Assembly: GCF_003413745.1 (NCBI RefSeq)
Contig: NZ_QVID01000001.1
Coordinates: 248,001 to 312,000, forward strand
DNA from: Marixanthomonas ophiurae
GTDB lineage: Bacteria > Bacteroidota > Bacteroidia > Flavobacteriales > Flavobacteriaceae
DNA length: 64,000 nt
Direction: 5' to 3'
Made by a program: the position numbers and the translations under genes. Of this stretch, positions 1-8,447 are shown in pieces. Positions within the stretch are counted from its first letter, which is position 1; each line of letters begins with the position of its first letter. Below the pieces are notes generated by a model. That model was given only the letters and a program-made list of their open reading frames with translations, was not told the DNA's origin and ran no database searches.

Positions 1-603
1 TTGGATCAAGTTGTTTTTAACGATACCATCATTCAACTAATGGATGCTTCAAATGAAGTAAAAGTCAAATTTCGAAATACCGAAATACAAAGTAAACTTG
101 TCGGGCTATATAACTACGCTAATATAGCAGCGGCCATTGCCATCGGTAATTATTTTAATATTTCCGAAGAGCATATTAAAGCAGCTATTGAAAGCTATAT
201 TCCGCAGAATAATCGTTCACAGCGCATTGAAAAAGCAGGTCACAAAATACTATTAGATGCTTATAACGCCAACCCTACTAGTATGATGGCAGCTTTGGAA
301 AATTTTAAGCAAGCTGAAGGCAACAACAAAATTTTAATCCTGGGTGATATGTTTGAAATGGGAACGGAAGCTGAAAAAGAACACCAACACATTGTTGCTT
401 TTTTAGAAAGCAATCCTTTCGGAAAAGCTTATTTATTAGGCAGTAATTTCAAAAAAACAAACAAAAAAGCTGCTCATATCTATACATTTGAAAGTTTTGA
501 TGACTTTAAAAAGCAGATTAAAGTTGAAGATTTCAAAAATTGTTTCTTCTTAATAAAAGGATCTAGAGGGATGGCTCTTGAACGAATTTTAGATTTGCTT
601 TAA
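1..603 (+). CDS. murF: UDP-N-acetylmuramoyl-tripeptide--D-alanyl-D-alanine ligase, C-terminal part
   Basis: This is the 3' end of murF. The protein joins D-Ala-D-Ala to UDP-MurNAc-tripeptide in the cytoplasm, the last soluble step of peptidoglycan precursor synthesis. The visible 200 residues hold the end of the central ATPase domain and the C-terminal ligand-binding domain. Typical MurF blocks are LLDAYNANPTSM (about residues 84-95) and ILGDMFEMG (about 112-120). A full MurF is about 420-450 aa, so roughly half is missing. The TTG at position 1 is only the window edge and not a start. The gene faces a tRNA gene convergently, with 20 bp between them and no clear terminator hairpin. Confidence 0.93.
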   Translation: MDQVVFNDTIIQLMDASNEVKVKFRNTEIQSKLVGLYNYANIAAAIAIGNYFNISEEHIKAAIESYIPQNNRSQRIEKAGHKILLDAYNANPTSMMAALENFKQAEGNNKILILGDMFEMGTEAEKEHQHIVAFLESNPFGKAYLLGSNFKKTNKKAAHIYTFESFDDFKKQIKVEDFKNCFFLIKGSRGMALERILDLL

Positions 604-623
604 AATAAAAAATCCACTTTGAG

Positions 624-698
624 TGGGGCATACTGGATTCGAACCAGTGACTTCCACGTTGTCGACGTGACACTCTAAACCAACTGAGTTAATGCCCC
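624..698 (-). tRNA. tRNA-Val (anticodon GAC)
   Basis: The 75 bases fold as a full cloverleaf. There is a 7-bp acceptor stem (GGGGCAT/ATGCCCC), a 4-bp D stem (ACTC/GAGT), a 5-bp anticodon stem (TCACG/CGTGG), a 5-base variable loop and a T arm with TTCGAAT. The anticodon loop reads TCGACAA, which puts GAC at positions 34-36 (valine). Base 33 is then C and not the near-universal U. CCA is not encoded. It lies 22 bp downstream of the yitT-like gene on the same strand and may be co-transcribed with it. Confidence 0.9.
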
Positions 699-720
699 AT
701 TTAAACCATAAAACTACTAT

Positions 721-1704
721 TTATTTTATTTTTTTAAGCGGTTTTTTCTTGATCATTCCGCCTTTTGCATCTTTTACAGATGCCATGATAATAAACGCTT
801 CGTGGTCAACTTTATCAATTTCAGTTTTCAGCCTTGACATCTCTAAACGGGTAATCACCGTATACACTACGTTGGTATCTTTAAGCGGTTGGCCTTCTTT
901 GGCAAAACCATTTTGAGCTTTATAGATTGTGCAACCCCGTCCTAAATTATTTACAATTGTTTTTCGTATTTCTTCATTATGTTCCGAAATTATGGTAACG
1001 CCCATAAATTCTTCAACACCATCTATTACAAAATCTACGGTTTTAGAAGCGGCAAAATACGTTAGTATTGCATACAATGCAATTTCAACAGAAAGAAAAT
1101 AAGCGGCTGTTAAAAAGATAAGAACATTGAAAATTAAAATCACATTTCCTACGGTCATACTAGTTTTTCGACTTATATAAATAGCTAAAACCTCGGTTCC
1201 GTCAATAATAGCACCGCCACGAATAGCCATCCCAATACCTAAGCCCAAAAAGAAACCCCCAAAAGTTGCTATTAAAATACTGTCTTCTGTAATGGTGGGA
1301 ATAGGGATAAAATAAAGCGAAAGAGATAAAAGTAAAATACCCAACACACTTTTTATAGCAAACCGCTTACTAATGGCAAAATATCCTAAAATTAGAAAAG
1401 GTAAGTTGATACAGAAAATTAGTATAGGCAACGAAATTCCTGTTAACTCTCGCACAATTAAAGAAATACCGGTTACCCCTCCGTCTATAAACGAATTGGG
1501 TAATAGAAAGCCCTTTAAGCCAAACGTAGCAGCAAGCACACCAATTATTAAATACACAAAGTCTGAAATTTCATGTTTTATTTCAACCTCAAGATTTTCA
1601 GCTCTTTTTTGAATTTGTTTTTCGGTAGGTTTTGTTTCTTGATTCTTTTGACGCCTTTTTACGCTCTCGACTATTATGTTTCGTATAATTGGGTTCACAA
1701 GCAA
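721..1704 (-). CDS. YitT family membrane protein (DUF2179 C-terminus)
   Basis: This is an inner-membrane protein of 327 aa. A charged, lysine-rich N-terminal segment of about 45 residues is followed by five or six hydrophobic helices (about 47-230) and a soluble C-terminal domain of the DUF2179 type (about 235-310, with the stretch EEFMGVTIIS). YitT relatives are widespread in Bacteroidota and Firmicutes. Their transport substrate is not firmly known, so none is assigned. The gene is framed by two tRNA-Val genes on the same strand, with a terminator between the upstream tRNA and this gene. Confidence 0.85.
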   Translation of the reverse strand: MLVNPIIRNIIVESVKRRQKNQETKPTEKQIQKRAENLEVEIKHEISDFVYLIIGVLAATFGLKGFLLPNSFIDGGVTGISLIVRELTGISLPILIFCINLPFLILGYFAISKRFAIKSVLGILLLSLSLYFIPIPTITEDSILIATFGGFFLGLGIGMAIRGGAIIDGTEVLAIYISRKTSMTVGNVILIFNVLIFLTAAYFLSVEIALYAILTYFAASKTVDFVIDGVEEFMGVTIISEHNEEIRKTIVNNLGRGCTIYKAQNGFAKEGQPLKDTNVVYTVITRLEMSRLKTEIDKVDHEAFIIMASVKDAKGGMIKKKPLKKIK

Positions 1705-1790
1705 ATAAATTTATTGAACTAAGATAAACAACCTAACATAAGTTGCCTTTCTTTCTAAGTGAATATTTTAAAACTTCTATAAAATAAAAA

Positions 1791-1816
1791 AACCCGATGA
1801 AAAACTTCATCGGGTT
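1791..1816 (-). terminator. rho-independent terminator behind tRNA-Val(TAC)
   Basis: Two 11-base arms (AACCCGATGAA / TTCATCGGGTT) enclose a 4-base loop. On the minus strand they are followed by a T-rich run. The hairpin starts a few bases past the CCA end of the tRNA and separates it from the yitT-like gene. Confidence 0.85.
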
Positions 1817-1820
1817 TTGC

Positions 1821-1898
1821 TGGTGGGCGCGAAGGGATTCGAACCCCTGACCCCTTGGGTGTAAACCAAGTGCTCTGAACCAACTGAGCTACGCGCCC
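1821..1898 (-). tRNA. tRNA-Val (anticodon TAC), CCA encoded
   Basis: A standard cloverleaf has acceptor stem GGGCGCG/CGCGCCC, anticodon stem CTTGG/CCAAG and loop TTTACAC with a normal U33, so the anticodon is TAC (valine). The T loop is TTCGAAT. Discriminator A and CCA are present in the DNA (1821-1824). It has its own promoter at 1915-1945 and its own terminator at 1791-1816. Confidence 0.95.
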
Positions 1899-1914
1899 TT
1901 GCTGTTAGCGGTTG

Positions 1915-1945
1915 CAAATATAAGCTACTTTTTAATTCCCACAAA
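1915..1945 (-). promoter_or_regulatory. Bacteroidota promoter of tRNA-Val(TAC)
   Basis: On the minus strand TTTG (1945-1942) is separated by exactly 19 bases from TATATTTG (1922-1915), a full match to the TTTG-N17-23-TAnnTTTG consensus. The predicted start lies about 10 bases before the mature 5' end of the tRNA. Confidence 0.8.
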
Positions 1946-2080
1946 CAAAAAATTAAAAAAATTAAAAATAATATCATCACCGCTATCATACGTTAATTTT
2001 CAAGATTATAAAGTTACGTTAAACCCATAATCTAGCCATAAAGTTTACGTTTATTTGTCAAGTTACAGTACATCAACTCA

Positions 2081-4330
2081 ATGAAAAAAAAGACCCGAAA
2101 AAAAATAGGCAACCTTGTTCTTAAAGCGACCCTGCTAATAACCGGCGGTATCAGTATTTTTATAATAAGCGTCCGCCTTGGTTTATGGGGCTCCATCCCA
2201 AATATGAAGGAAGTACAAGAACTTTCTCAATATGAAGCTTCTGAAATTTATGATGTAAATGATGAGCTTATTGGCAAGTTCTACTTATCTAATAGACAGC
2301 CCATCCCCTATTCTGACATTCCGCAGCACACTATTGATGCCTTACTTGCTACGGAAGACGTTCGGTTTTATGACCATAACGGGATTGACACAAAAAGTCT
2401 TTTCCGGGTGTTTTTTAAAACTATTTTAATGCAAGACGCATCTAGTGGTGGCGGTAGCACCATTACACAGCAATTGGCTAAAAACCTCTTCAGCAGAGAG
2501 AATTATGGCTTTTTAACGCTTCCAGTAGTAAAAACGAAAGAGATGATCGTCGCCCGGCGGTTAGAAAAAAACTACAGTAAAAAAGAAATCATCGAACTCT
2601 ATTTTAACACCGTTCCGTTTAGTGGAAACACCTACGGAATTGAAAGTGCCGCCCTTAAGTATTTCAACAAAAAAACGATTGAACTAACTCCCACTGAAGC
2701 CGCAACACTAATCGGGACTCTAAAAGCAACGTACACCTACGATCCTAATAGGTTTCCAGAACGAAACATAAAAAGAAGGAATATCGTTCTACACCAAATG
2801 CATAAATACGAATTTTTAACCGATACTGAATATAAAAAACATATACAAGACTCCCTTAAACTAGATTACGGACATTACGATGAGCAACACGGCCTTGCTC
2901 CCTATTTTAGAGAAGAATTGCGCAACAAGATGCTCGCTTGGTGTAAAGAAAATAAAACGAAAGATGCGCCCTATAATTTATATACTAGCGGACTTAAAAT
3001 TTATACAACTTTAGACAAAACCCTTCAGCAATATGCAGAAGAAGCCATAAAAGAACATCTTGGCAAGCTTCAAAAAACATTTGAAAAAGAATACGGAAAA
3101 AGCGCCCCTTGGCTTACTAATGAAGCCTTGGTTACTTCCATAGTGAAGAAAACCCAAGCTTATAAAAAATTAAAAGCTAAAGACCTTTCAGAAGAAGCAA
3201 CTCTCGATTCTCTAAGCGTAAAAAGAAAAATGTGGTTGTATGATATTGACGGTAAAAAAGAAGTTGCAGCCAGTACCATTGATAGTGTACAACATTATTT
3301 AAAATTCCTAAATGCCGGAATGTTGTCCATAGACCCACAATCAGGGGCTATAAAATCTTGGATAGGAGGGGTCGATTTTGAGCATTTTAAATATGACCAT
3401 GTTAAGAAAAGTAAACGACAAGTAGGCTCAACATTTAAGCCCATCGTTTACACCACCGCGTTGGAACAAGGTGTAAAGCCGTGTGATTATTTTTCAGCCC
3501 GTGAGGTGGAATACGAGAATATGGAGGGTTGGAGCCCTTCAAACTCTGGAGATGTTGATGAAAAATATCTTAACTATAGCTTACAAACGGCCTTAACCAA
3601 ATCGATTAATACGGTTTCAGTAAAAGTGTTGGAGGAAGCTGGAATTGAAAATACCATCGCACTTGCCGAAAAATTAGGCATTACCTCAACCTTACCAAAA
3701 GTACCTTCCTTGGCATTGGGAACTGCTGAACTTTCTGTTTCTGAAATGGCCGGAGCATACGCCGCATATGTGAACGACAGTAAACCTGTCTCCCCTTATT
3801 ACTTACTGAAAGTTGAAAATAAAAAAGGTGAATTGTTAGAAGAATTCAAACAGAAAGACACCTTACAACCAGCATTTTCTGAAATTACACGACAAATTAT
3901 GATTGAAATGATGCAATCGGTAGTAAATAATGGAACGGCCAGCCGTATGCGACATACATATGGCTTACGAAACGATATCGCTGGAAAAACAGGAACCACA
4001 CAATCTAACAAAGATGCTTGGTTTGTTTCGGTAATGCCAAAATTAGTAACAGTAACTTGGGTAGGCAATGATGATCACCGTATTGGTTTTAAAACTACTC
4101 GAACCGGTCAAGGCGCAAATGCAGCCTTACCAATCGCTGCGAAATTATTTCAGAAAATGAATAAGGACACAACCTTTAACTCAATTACTAAAGCGCGCTT
4201 TAAAACCCCTAATGCTACCGTTGTCGAAATGCTCGACTGCGAACCCACCAAACGCGATGGATTTTTTAAACGGTTGTTTACAAACCCTGATAAGAAAAAG
4301 AAGAGCAACTTTAAAACCAAGAAAAATTAA
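2081..4330 (+). CDS. bifunctional penicillin-binding protein 1A (transglycosylase/transpeptidase)
   Basis: This class A PBP polymerises glycan strands and cross-links peptides on the outer face of the inner membrane. One N-terminal membrane helix (about 10-33) is followed by a GT51 domain with catalytic Glu92 in TEDVRF and GGSTITQQ at about 124-131. The transpeptidase domain has Ser450 in STFK, the SIN triad at 508-510 and KTG at 636-638, so all catalytic motifs are intact. At 749 aa it has normal length for the Bacteroidota form. The C-terminus is very basic. Its stop codon overlaps the folC stop on the other strand through a shared TTAA, with no terminator between the genes. Confidence 0.95.
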   Translation: MKKKTRKKIGNLVLKATLLITGGISIFIISVRLGLWGSIPNMKEVQELSQYEASEIYDVNDELIGKFYLSNRQPIPYSDIPQHTIDALLATEDVRFYDHNGIDTKSLFRVFFKTILMQDASSGGGSTITQQLAKNLFSRENYGFLTLPVVKTKEMIVARRLEKNYSKKEIIELYFNTVPFSGNTYGIESAALKYFNKKTIELTPTEAATLIGTLKATYTYDPNRFPERNIKRRNIVLHQMHKYEFLTDTEYKKHIQDSLKLDYGHYDEQHGLAPYFREELRNKMLAWCKENKTKDAPYNLYTSGLKIYTTLDKTLQQYAEEAIKEHLGKLQKTFEKEYGKSAPWLTNEALVTSIVKKTQAYKKLKAKDLSEEATLDSLSVKRKMWLYDIDGKKEVAASTIDSVQHYLKFLNAGMLSIDPQSGAIKSWIGGVDFEHFKYDHVKKSKRQVGSTFKPIVYTTALEQGVKPCDYFSAREVEYENMEGWSPSNSGDVDEKYLNYSLQTALTKSINTVSVKVLEEAGIENTIALAEKLGITSTLPKVPSLALGTAELSVSEMAGAYAAYVNDSKPVSPYYLLKVENKKGELLEEFKQKDTLQPAFSEITRQIMIEMMQSVVNNGTASRMRHTYGLRNDIAGKTGTTQSNKDAWFVSVMPKLVTVTWVGNDDHRIGFKTTRTGQGANAALPIAAKLFQKMNKDTTFNSITKARFKTPNATVVEMLDCEPTKRDGFFKRLFTNPDKKKKSNFKTKKN

Positions 4331-5544
4331 ACCACTTCGGCTACAGTAAAAGTGCTTCCGCCAATGTAAATTAAATCGTTTTCTGAAGCGTTTTCCAATG
4401 CAGAAGCATATGCTTTGTTTATAGAATTGAATGTCATTCCTGTCAGTCCAAATTCTTTTGCTGTATTTGCTAAAATAGAAGCTTCCAATCCTCGTGGAAC
4501 ATCAGGTTTACAGAAATAGTAGGTAGCTTGTATAGGGAATAGTGGTAAAATACTATCCAAATCTTTATCGTTTACAACTCCTAATACAATATGTAAGTTT
4601 TCATAAGGTTCTTCTTGAATTTGCTGAAGCACCAATGCTAACCCTTCTTTATTATGAGCTGTATCGCAAATAACCCTTGGACTTTTTTGCAACGTTTGAT
4701 ACCGCCCCTGCAGACCGGTATTTTTAACCGTATTTAAAATGCCTTTGCAGATGTTTTCTTCGGAAATATGCCAACCATTTTCTTGAAAGACTTTTAACGC
4801 ACAAACAGCAGTCTTTTTATTTTTCTGCTGATATATACCTTTTAAGTCACTTTCATATTCTGAAATCGTTTCGTTTTCAGCAAAAGTGATAAACGCATCT
4901 TTTTCTGAAGCAATTTTTTGAAAAACTTTTTTAGTGTCCGGAACTGTTTCCCCAATGACAACTGGAATGTTCGGTTTAATAATACCTGCTTTTTCCGAAG
5001 CTATTTCAGTATATGTATTTCCTAAAAAAGCCGTGTGATCAAAACCAATATTTGTAATCACTGAAACTTCTGGAGTGATGATATTGGTACTGTCCAGCCT
5101 TCCACCCAAGCCTACTTCAATAACGGCAATATCCACCTTTTGTTTACTAAAATAATCAAACGCTAGGCCGACCGTCATTTCAAAAAAAGATAGTTTATTT
5201 TCTTCTAAAAAGAATTTATTATTCGTTACAAAAGAAATGACTTTTTCTTCAGCAATCATCTGTCCGTTAACCTTAATACGTTCCCTGAAATCTTTTAAAT
5301 GTGGCGATGTATACAATCCAACTTTGTAACCGGCTTCTTGTAAAACAGAGGCCAACATATGACTCACTGACCCTTTTCCGTTAGTACCAGCAACGTGAAT
5401 GCTTTTAAAGTTTTGTTCGGGATTATTGAGATGTTTTGAAAGCTTCAGCGTATTAGATAAATCTTTTTTAAAAGCTGTTTTACCTACGCGTTGGTACATA
5501 GGTAATTGGGTAAATAACCACGCTATGGTTTGTTGGTAGTTAAT
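4327..5544 (-). CDS. folC: bifunctional folylpolyglutamate synthase / dihydrofolate synthase, probable ATT start
   Basis: FolC adds glutamate to dihydropteroate and to folates in the cytoplasm, using ATP. The P-loop GTNGKGS is at residues 53-59 of the long form, followed by TSPHLKDFRERI and the Mur-ligase-type C-terminal domain. The first ATG (5499) would begin at MYQRVGK. However, the frame stays open upstream and encodes NYQQTIAWLFTQLP, which is the normal N-terminus of flavobacterial FolC. The only start-like codon there is ATT at 5544-5542, with a stop two codons further up. I therefore chose ATT, giving 405 aa. A consensus promoter lies 42 bases upstream. The function is secure. The start is inferred. 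Confidence 0.88.
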   Translation of the reverse strand: MNYQQTIAWLFTQLPMYQRVGKTAFKKDLSNTLKLSKHLNNPEQNFKSIHVAGTNGKGSVSHMLASVLQEAGYKVGLYTSPHLKDFRERIKVNGQMIAEEKVISFVTNNKFFLEENKLSFFEMTVGLAFDYFSKQKVDIAVIEVGLGGRLDSTNIITPEVSVITNIGFDHTAFLGNTYTEIASEKAGIIKPNIPVVIGETVPDTKKVFQKIASEKDAFITFAENETISEYESDLKGIYQQKNKKTAVCALKVFQENGWHISEENICKGILNTVKNTGLQGRYQTLQKSPRVICDTAHNKEGLALVLQQIQEEPYENLHIVLGVVNDKDLDSILPLFPIQATYYFCKPDVPRGLEASILANTAKEFGLTGMTFNSINKAYASALENASENDLIYIGGSTFTVAEVV

Positions 5545-5585
5545 AGGTTAATTATTTAAGGTTTAGTACAGCTATTTTATTTGCT

Positions 5586-5614
5586 CAAAAATAATAAGAA
5601 AACATATTAGACAA
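5586..5614 (-). promoter_or_regulatory. promoter of folC
   Basis: TTG (5614-5612), an 18-base spacer and TATTTTTG (5593-5586) match the Bacteroidota sigma-A consensus on the minus strand. Transcription would begin near 5580, about 35 bases before the proposed ATT start. This leaves room for the N-terminal extension in the mRNA. Confidence 0.65.
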
Positions 5615-5628
5615 CACTTAATAGTGAG

Positions 5629-6312
5629 TTATCTAAGATCAATAAAAGCAGTATCCCTTTTCTCTAAATATACTACAAAAGCATATTGGCCCACAACTTC
5701 GCATGCTTGTACTAAAACTAGCAACAGAATTGAGTTATAAAAGAATTCATAAATAAAATAGTTTACATACATACAAACATAAGCAATACCAGTAATAAAG
5801 GTAAAAATACCTCGTGAATGATGATCGTATATAAAAACAAAAAAGCAAGCATATAAGAAAAGGGCAAATGCTAAAAAGGCGAAAAGATGATAAACTGTCT
5901 GTGGAACTTGATCAATCGTAGCATTATACGTAACCACCATAACAAATACTACACAAATAAAGCCAACAATAAGTCCTATTTTTTCATCTAATTTTAATCT
6001 GATTTTCCATCGTTTTAAAGCAGGACGTAATAAAAGTGTTCCTAAAAGAAAGAATACCGTAAATAATGAAGCTATCCACATAAAATTATCTACAAAACCA
6101 AAAGATGCAATGGATTCAGCAATACACGTTACAAGTAAAAAAAGAATAAGAAGGATATTATGTTTTTTTACTGAAGTATAATATATTAAATAGAGACAAC
6201 TAATATACAAAGGAACCAAGTAAATAGTTATTCCTATCCCAAAAAACAATGGAATGAGAATATTTAAAATTCCTATAAAGAATGTAATTCTTCTTAATAA
6301 TGAAGCCTTCAA
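5629..6312 (-). CDS. polytopic membrane protein of unknown function
   Basis: This 227-aa protein is almost entirely hydrophobic, with about seven or eight predicted membrane helices and short loops. Charged residues cluster between helices (for example RPALKRWKIRLKLDEK at about 96-111). Size and helix number resemble the YhhN/TMEM86 lysoplasmalogenase-like family, but I see no diagnostic motif, so the comparison is weak. It sits between tonB and folC on the same strand. The 73 bp to tonB hold no clear terminator. Confidence 0.7.
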   Translation of the reverse strand: MKASLLRRITFFIGILNILIPLFFGIGITIYLVPLYISCLYLIYYTSVKKHNILLILFLLVTCIAESIASFGFVDNFMWIASLFTVFFLLGTLLLRPALKRWKIRLKLDEKIGLIVGFICVVFVMVVTYNATIDQVPQTVYHLFAFLAFALFLYACFFVFIYDHHSRGIFTFITGIAYVCMYVNYFIYEFFYNSILLLVLVQACEVVGQYAFVVYLEKRDTAFIDLR

Positions 6313-6385
6313 TGCTTATTAGATGTTAACATTTTTTTGACAAATATAAATTATTTATCAGTTAATTAACAAATAATTAATAGTT

Positions 6386-7204
6386 CTATTCTGACAAGCT
6401 AAAATTATAGATAATCTTCCCTATTTGTTTGGCAGGTGCTTTATCGTCTGAATTAAATCTAGTGGCGAGAGCGGCTCGCTTTGCTGGTTCTAACAAACAC
6501 TTAGAGTTGTTGGTAGTACCGCGCACCCCTGGTGTAGCACTAATGACTTTTCCGTTCCGATCCACTTCAATACTGACCACTACTTTACCAGCTTCGTTGC
6601 AGTCTTGTTCAAATTTTTTCTTATTTAAGGCCTTACGACCTCCTAACAAGTAATTACCATCACCATCTAAGCCCTTACCCGTGCCATAATAGCTTTTAGC
6701 ATTGGGATCGCCATCTGGGTTTCCTTTATCACCAGCGGTATCGTCATTCCCTTCACTGCCTTTTGCTGTACCATCGCTTTTTGGTGCATTGATTAAATTA
6801 GACAAAGCATCAGTTGTGGTTTTATCAGGTTTAGGGTCTGGCTTTTTAGGTGTTTCTTTGGGTTGCTCCTTAACAGGGGTTTCTTTTTGAACTTCTTTTT
6901 TCTTTTCTTTTTTAATTACCGGTGCATCTTCCACATCTTGAGTAACTATTTCTTCTTTAATTTCGGTTTTAGATTGCGAAACAGGTGGTGGCGTGGTTTC
7001 TTTAGGTGCCGCCTTTATAGGTTCGGTGGGCTGAATGTTACCGCTTCCGGTTTCAATAGTCCCAAAATTTACAGCAATTCCGTTTTCTGGCGGTGGATCT
7101 AAATACGTTAACCCTACATAAAACAACAAAATAAGGATGATCACGTGTAGGATTACCGTGATAGTCATACTCTTTTTTTTATGTTTTGTGTCTAGTAAAG
7201 ACAT
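6386..7204 (-). CDS. TonB-family energy transducer
   Basis: This 272-aa protein has a short basic cytoplasmic tail, one membrane helix (about 12-32), a long Pro/Lys/Glu/Thr-rich periplasmic spacer (about 55-135), a Gly/Asp-rich stretch and a small C-terminal domain with GKVVVSIEVDRNGKV. It would carry the proton-motive energy harvested by ExbB/ExbD to outer-membrane receptors. The C-terminal domain is the compact type that is common in Bacteroidota. It is third in the exbB-exbD-tonB order, set apart from exbD by a 101-bp gap holding a structured element. Confidence 0.88.
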   Translation of the reverse strand: MSLLDTKHKKKSMTITVILHVIILILLFYVGLTYLDPPPENGIAVNFGTIETGSGNIQPTEPIKAAPKETTPPPVSQSKTEIKEEIVTQDVEDAPVIKKEKKKEVQKETPVKEQPKETPKKPDPKPDKTTTDALSNLINAPKSDGTAKGSEGNDDTAGDKGNPDGDPNAKSYYGTGKGLDGDGNYLLGGRKALNKKKFEQDCNEAGKVVVSIEVDRNGKVISATPGVRGTTNNSKCLLEPAKRAALATRFNSDDKAPAKQIGKIIYNFSLSE

Positions 7205-7236
7205 AATAGGTTATATATTTAATTTAGATTTTTTTT

Positions 7237-7297
7237 GCAGCAGGGATTGAATACGCTACCGTGTAGCGATGAAAGCCCGACCCGATTAGGGTGCTGC
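7237..7297. repeat. structured intergenic element between exbD and tonB
   Basis: The 61 bases form nested stems: outer GCAGCA (7237-7242) with TGCTGC (7292-7297), inner hairpin CGCTA (7254-7258) with TAGCG (7264-7268), and ACCC (7280-7283) with GGGT (7289-7292, sharing one base with the outer stem). The phrases GCAGGGATTGAA and GAAAGCCCGACCC recall a dispersed structured element I remember from flavobacterial intergenic regions. A link to the Rfam flavo-1 motif is possible but unverified. Only one copy is visible here. It lies inside an operon, so it may act on mRNA processing or differential expression. Confidence 0.6.
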
Positions 7298-7305
7298 CCA
7301 ACATA

Positions 7306-7698
7306 TTAATTAGGCCGTACTGCTAATACTATTTTGTAGTTGTTTTTATTTGCTAAATCCATTACAAAAACGGCATCTTCAATAGGCACTCCTTCTTCAG
7401 CTCTTAAAATAATAGTTGGCTCCTTTTGTCCAGAAAGAATACTTTTCAATTGTTTTTCCATGGTATATTCACTTACTCGCTCTTTATTAACGTAGTAAGC
7501 ACCGCCACTTGTTATACTTACCGACGCTTTTTGTACGCTAGTTGTTTTACCGCTTGCTTTTGGTAAAATTAAATCTAACGCATCTGGAGTTATGGCAGGC
7601 GATGTCAATAGGAAAAATACCAGCAACAGAAATACAATATCTGTCATGGAGCTCATACTAAACTCGGGACTTATTTTATTTCTACCTCTTAAATTCAT
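7306..7698 (-). CDS. exbD: ExbD/TolR biopolymer transport protein
   Basis: This 130-aa protein has a short cytoplasmic N-terminus, a single membrane helix (about 18-36) and a periplasmic domain. The helix begins with SMTDIVFLLLVFFL, whose Asp is the conserved proton-path residue. It works with ExbB as a proton channel stator for TonB. The start ATG overlaps the exbB stop by one base (TAATG), a sign of translational coupling. Confidence 0.93.
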   Translation of the reverse strand: MNLRGRNKISPEFSMSSMTDIVFLLLVFFLLTSPAITPDALDLILPKASGKTTSVQKASVSITSGGAYYVNKERVSEYTMEKQLKSILSGQKEPTIILRAEEGVPIEDAVFVMDLANKNNYKIVLAVRPN

Positions 7699-8399
7699 TA
7701 TGCTGGTTCGTTTAATAGGTCTAAAAAGTCAACCGCTGTGGCTTCCATTTGATGAACTACCTTATCGGTACGCACCACTAAGTGGTTATAACCCATATAG
7801 GCGATAATACCAACAATTAAACCTGCAACGGTTGTGGTCATTGCGGTATAGATACCTTCGGCTAATGCACCCATTTCAGCTTGACCACTACTAGTTGCCA
7901 ATTGATGGAATGCCAAAACCATACCAATTACAGTACCTAAGAAACCTATCATTGGTGCAGCACCAGCAATGGTTGCAAGGATACTCACATTTTTTTCTAG
8001 CTTGTAAACTTCTAATCTTCCAGCATTTTCAATAGCAGTGTTTATATCTTCTAACGGGCTCCCTATTCGAGAAATTCCTTTTTCGGTAAGTCTTGATACC
8101 GGGCTATCTTGTTGTGCACAAAGTACTTTAGCTCCTTGTATGTTTCCACCTGCTACGTGATCCCTGATTTGGTTCATAAAATTACTGTTGATCTTTGAAG
8201 CTGCTTTGACTGCAAAAAGCCTTTCAAAATATATATAAACAGCTACAAACAGTAGGATAAACAATACCCCAATGATAATCTGGGCTGCTAGGCCCCCGTT
8301 CATTACGAGTTCAAGTACGGAAAGTGTTTTTTCGGTTGTTTCAGGCTCTGCAGCTTGTGCTGCTTCTTCTGCACCTTCCTGAATTAAGAAGTTTAGCAT
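7698..8399 (-). CDS. exbB: ExbB/TolQ/MotA-family proton channel protein
   Basis: This 233-aa protein has three membrane helices (about 34-58, 140-160 and 185-207). The conserved loop and helix carry GAAPMIGFLGTVIGM, typical of the MotA/TolQ/ExbB fold. It forms the inner-membrane proton channel with ExbD. It is first in exbB-exbD-tonB. nhaD lies 48 bp upstream on the same strand, so proton/sodium energetics genes are adjacent. Confidence 0.93.
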   Translation of the reverse strand: MLNFLIQEGAEEAAQAAEPETTEKTLSVLELVMNGGLAAQIIIGVLFILLFVAVYIYFERLFAVKAASKINSNFMNQIRDHVAGGNIQGAKVLCAQQDSPVSRLTEKGISRIGSPLEDINTAIENAGRLEVYKLEKNVSILATIAGAAPMIGFLGTVIGMVLAFHQLATSSGQAEMGALAEGIYTAMTTTVAGLIVGIIAYMGYNHLVVRTDKVVHQMEATAVDFLDLLNEPA

Positions 8400-8447
8400 A
8401 AATTGTTTACAGTTTTATAGGATAACGCCAAATGACATTAGAAATTG

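Noticed and set aside
1807-1989. 60-aa minus-strand ORF
   Set aside because: It reads through the tRNA-Val(TAC) gene. The 'ARSSVGSEHLVYTQGVRGS' type of peptide is a known tRNA translation artefact.
2061-2066. Single GTTACA before the PBP1A gene
   Set aside because: There is one copy only, with no partner at 21 bp and no -7 box at the expected distance.
6429-7102. Several plus-strand ORFs opposite tonB
   Set aside because: They are antisense shadows of the Pro/Lys/Gly-rich TonB spacer, with no start context or family.
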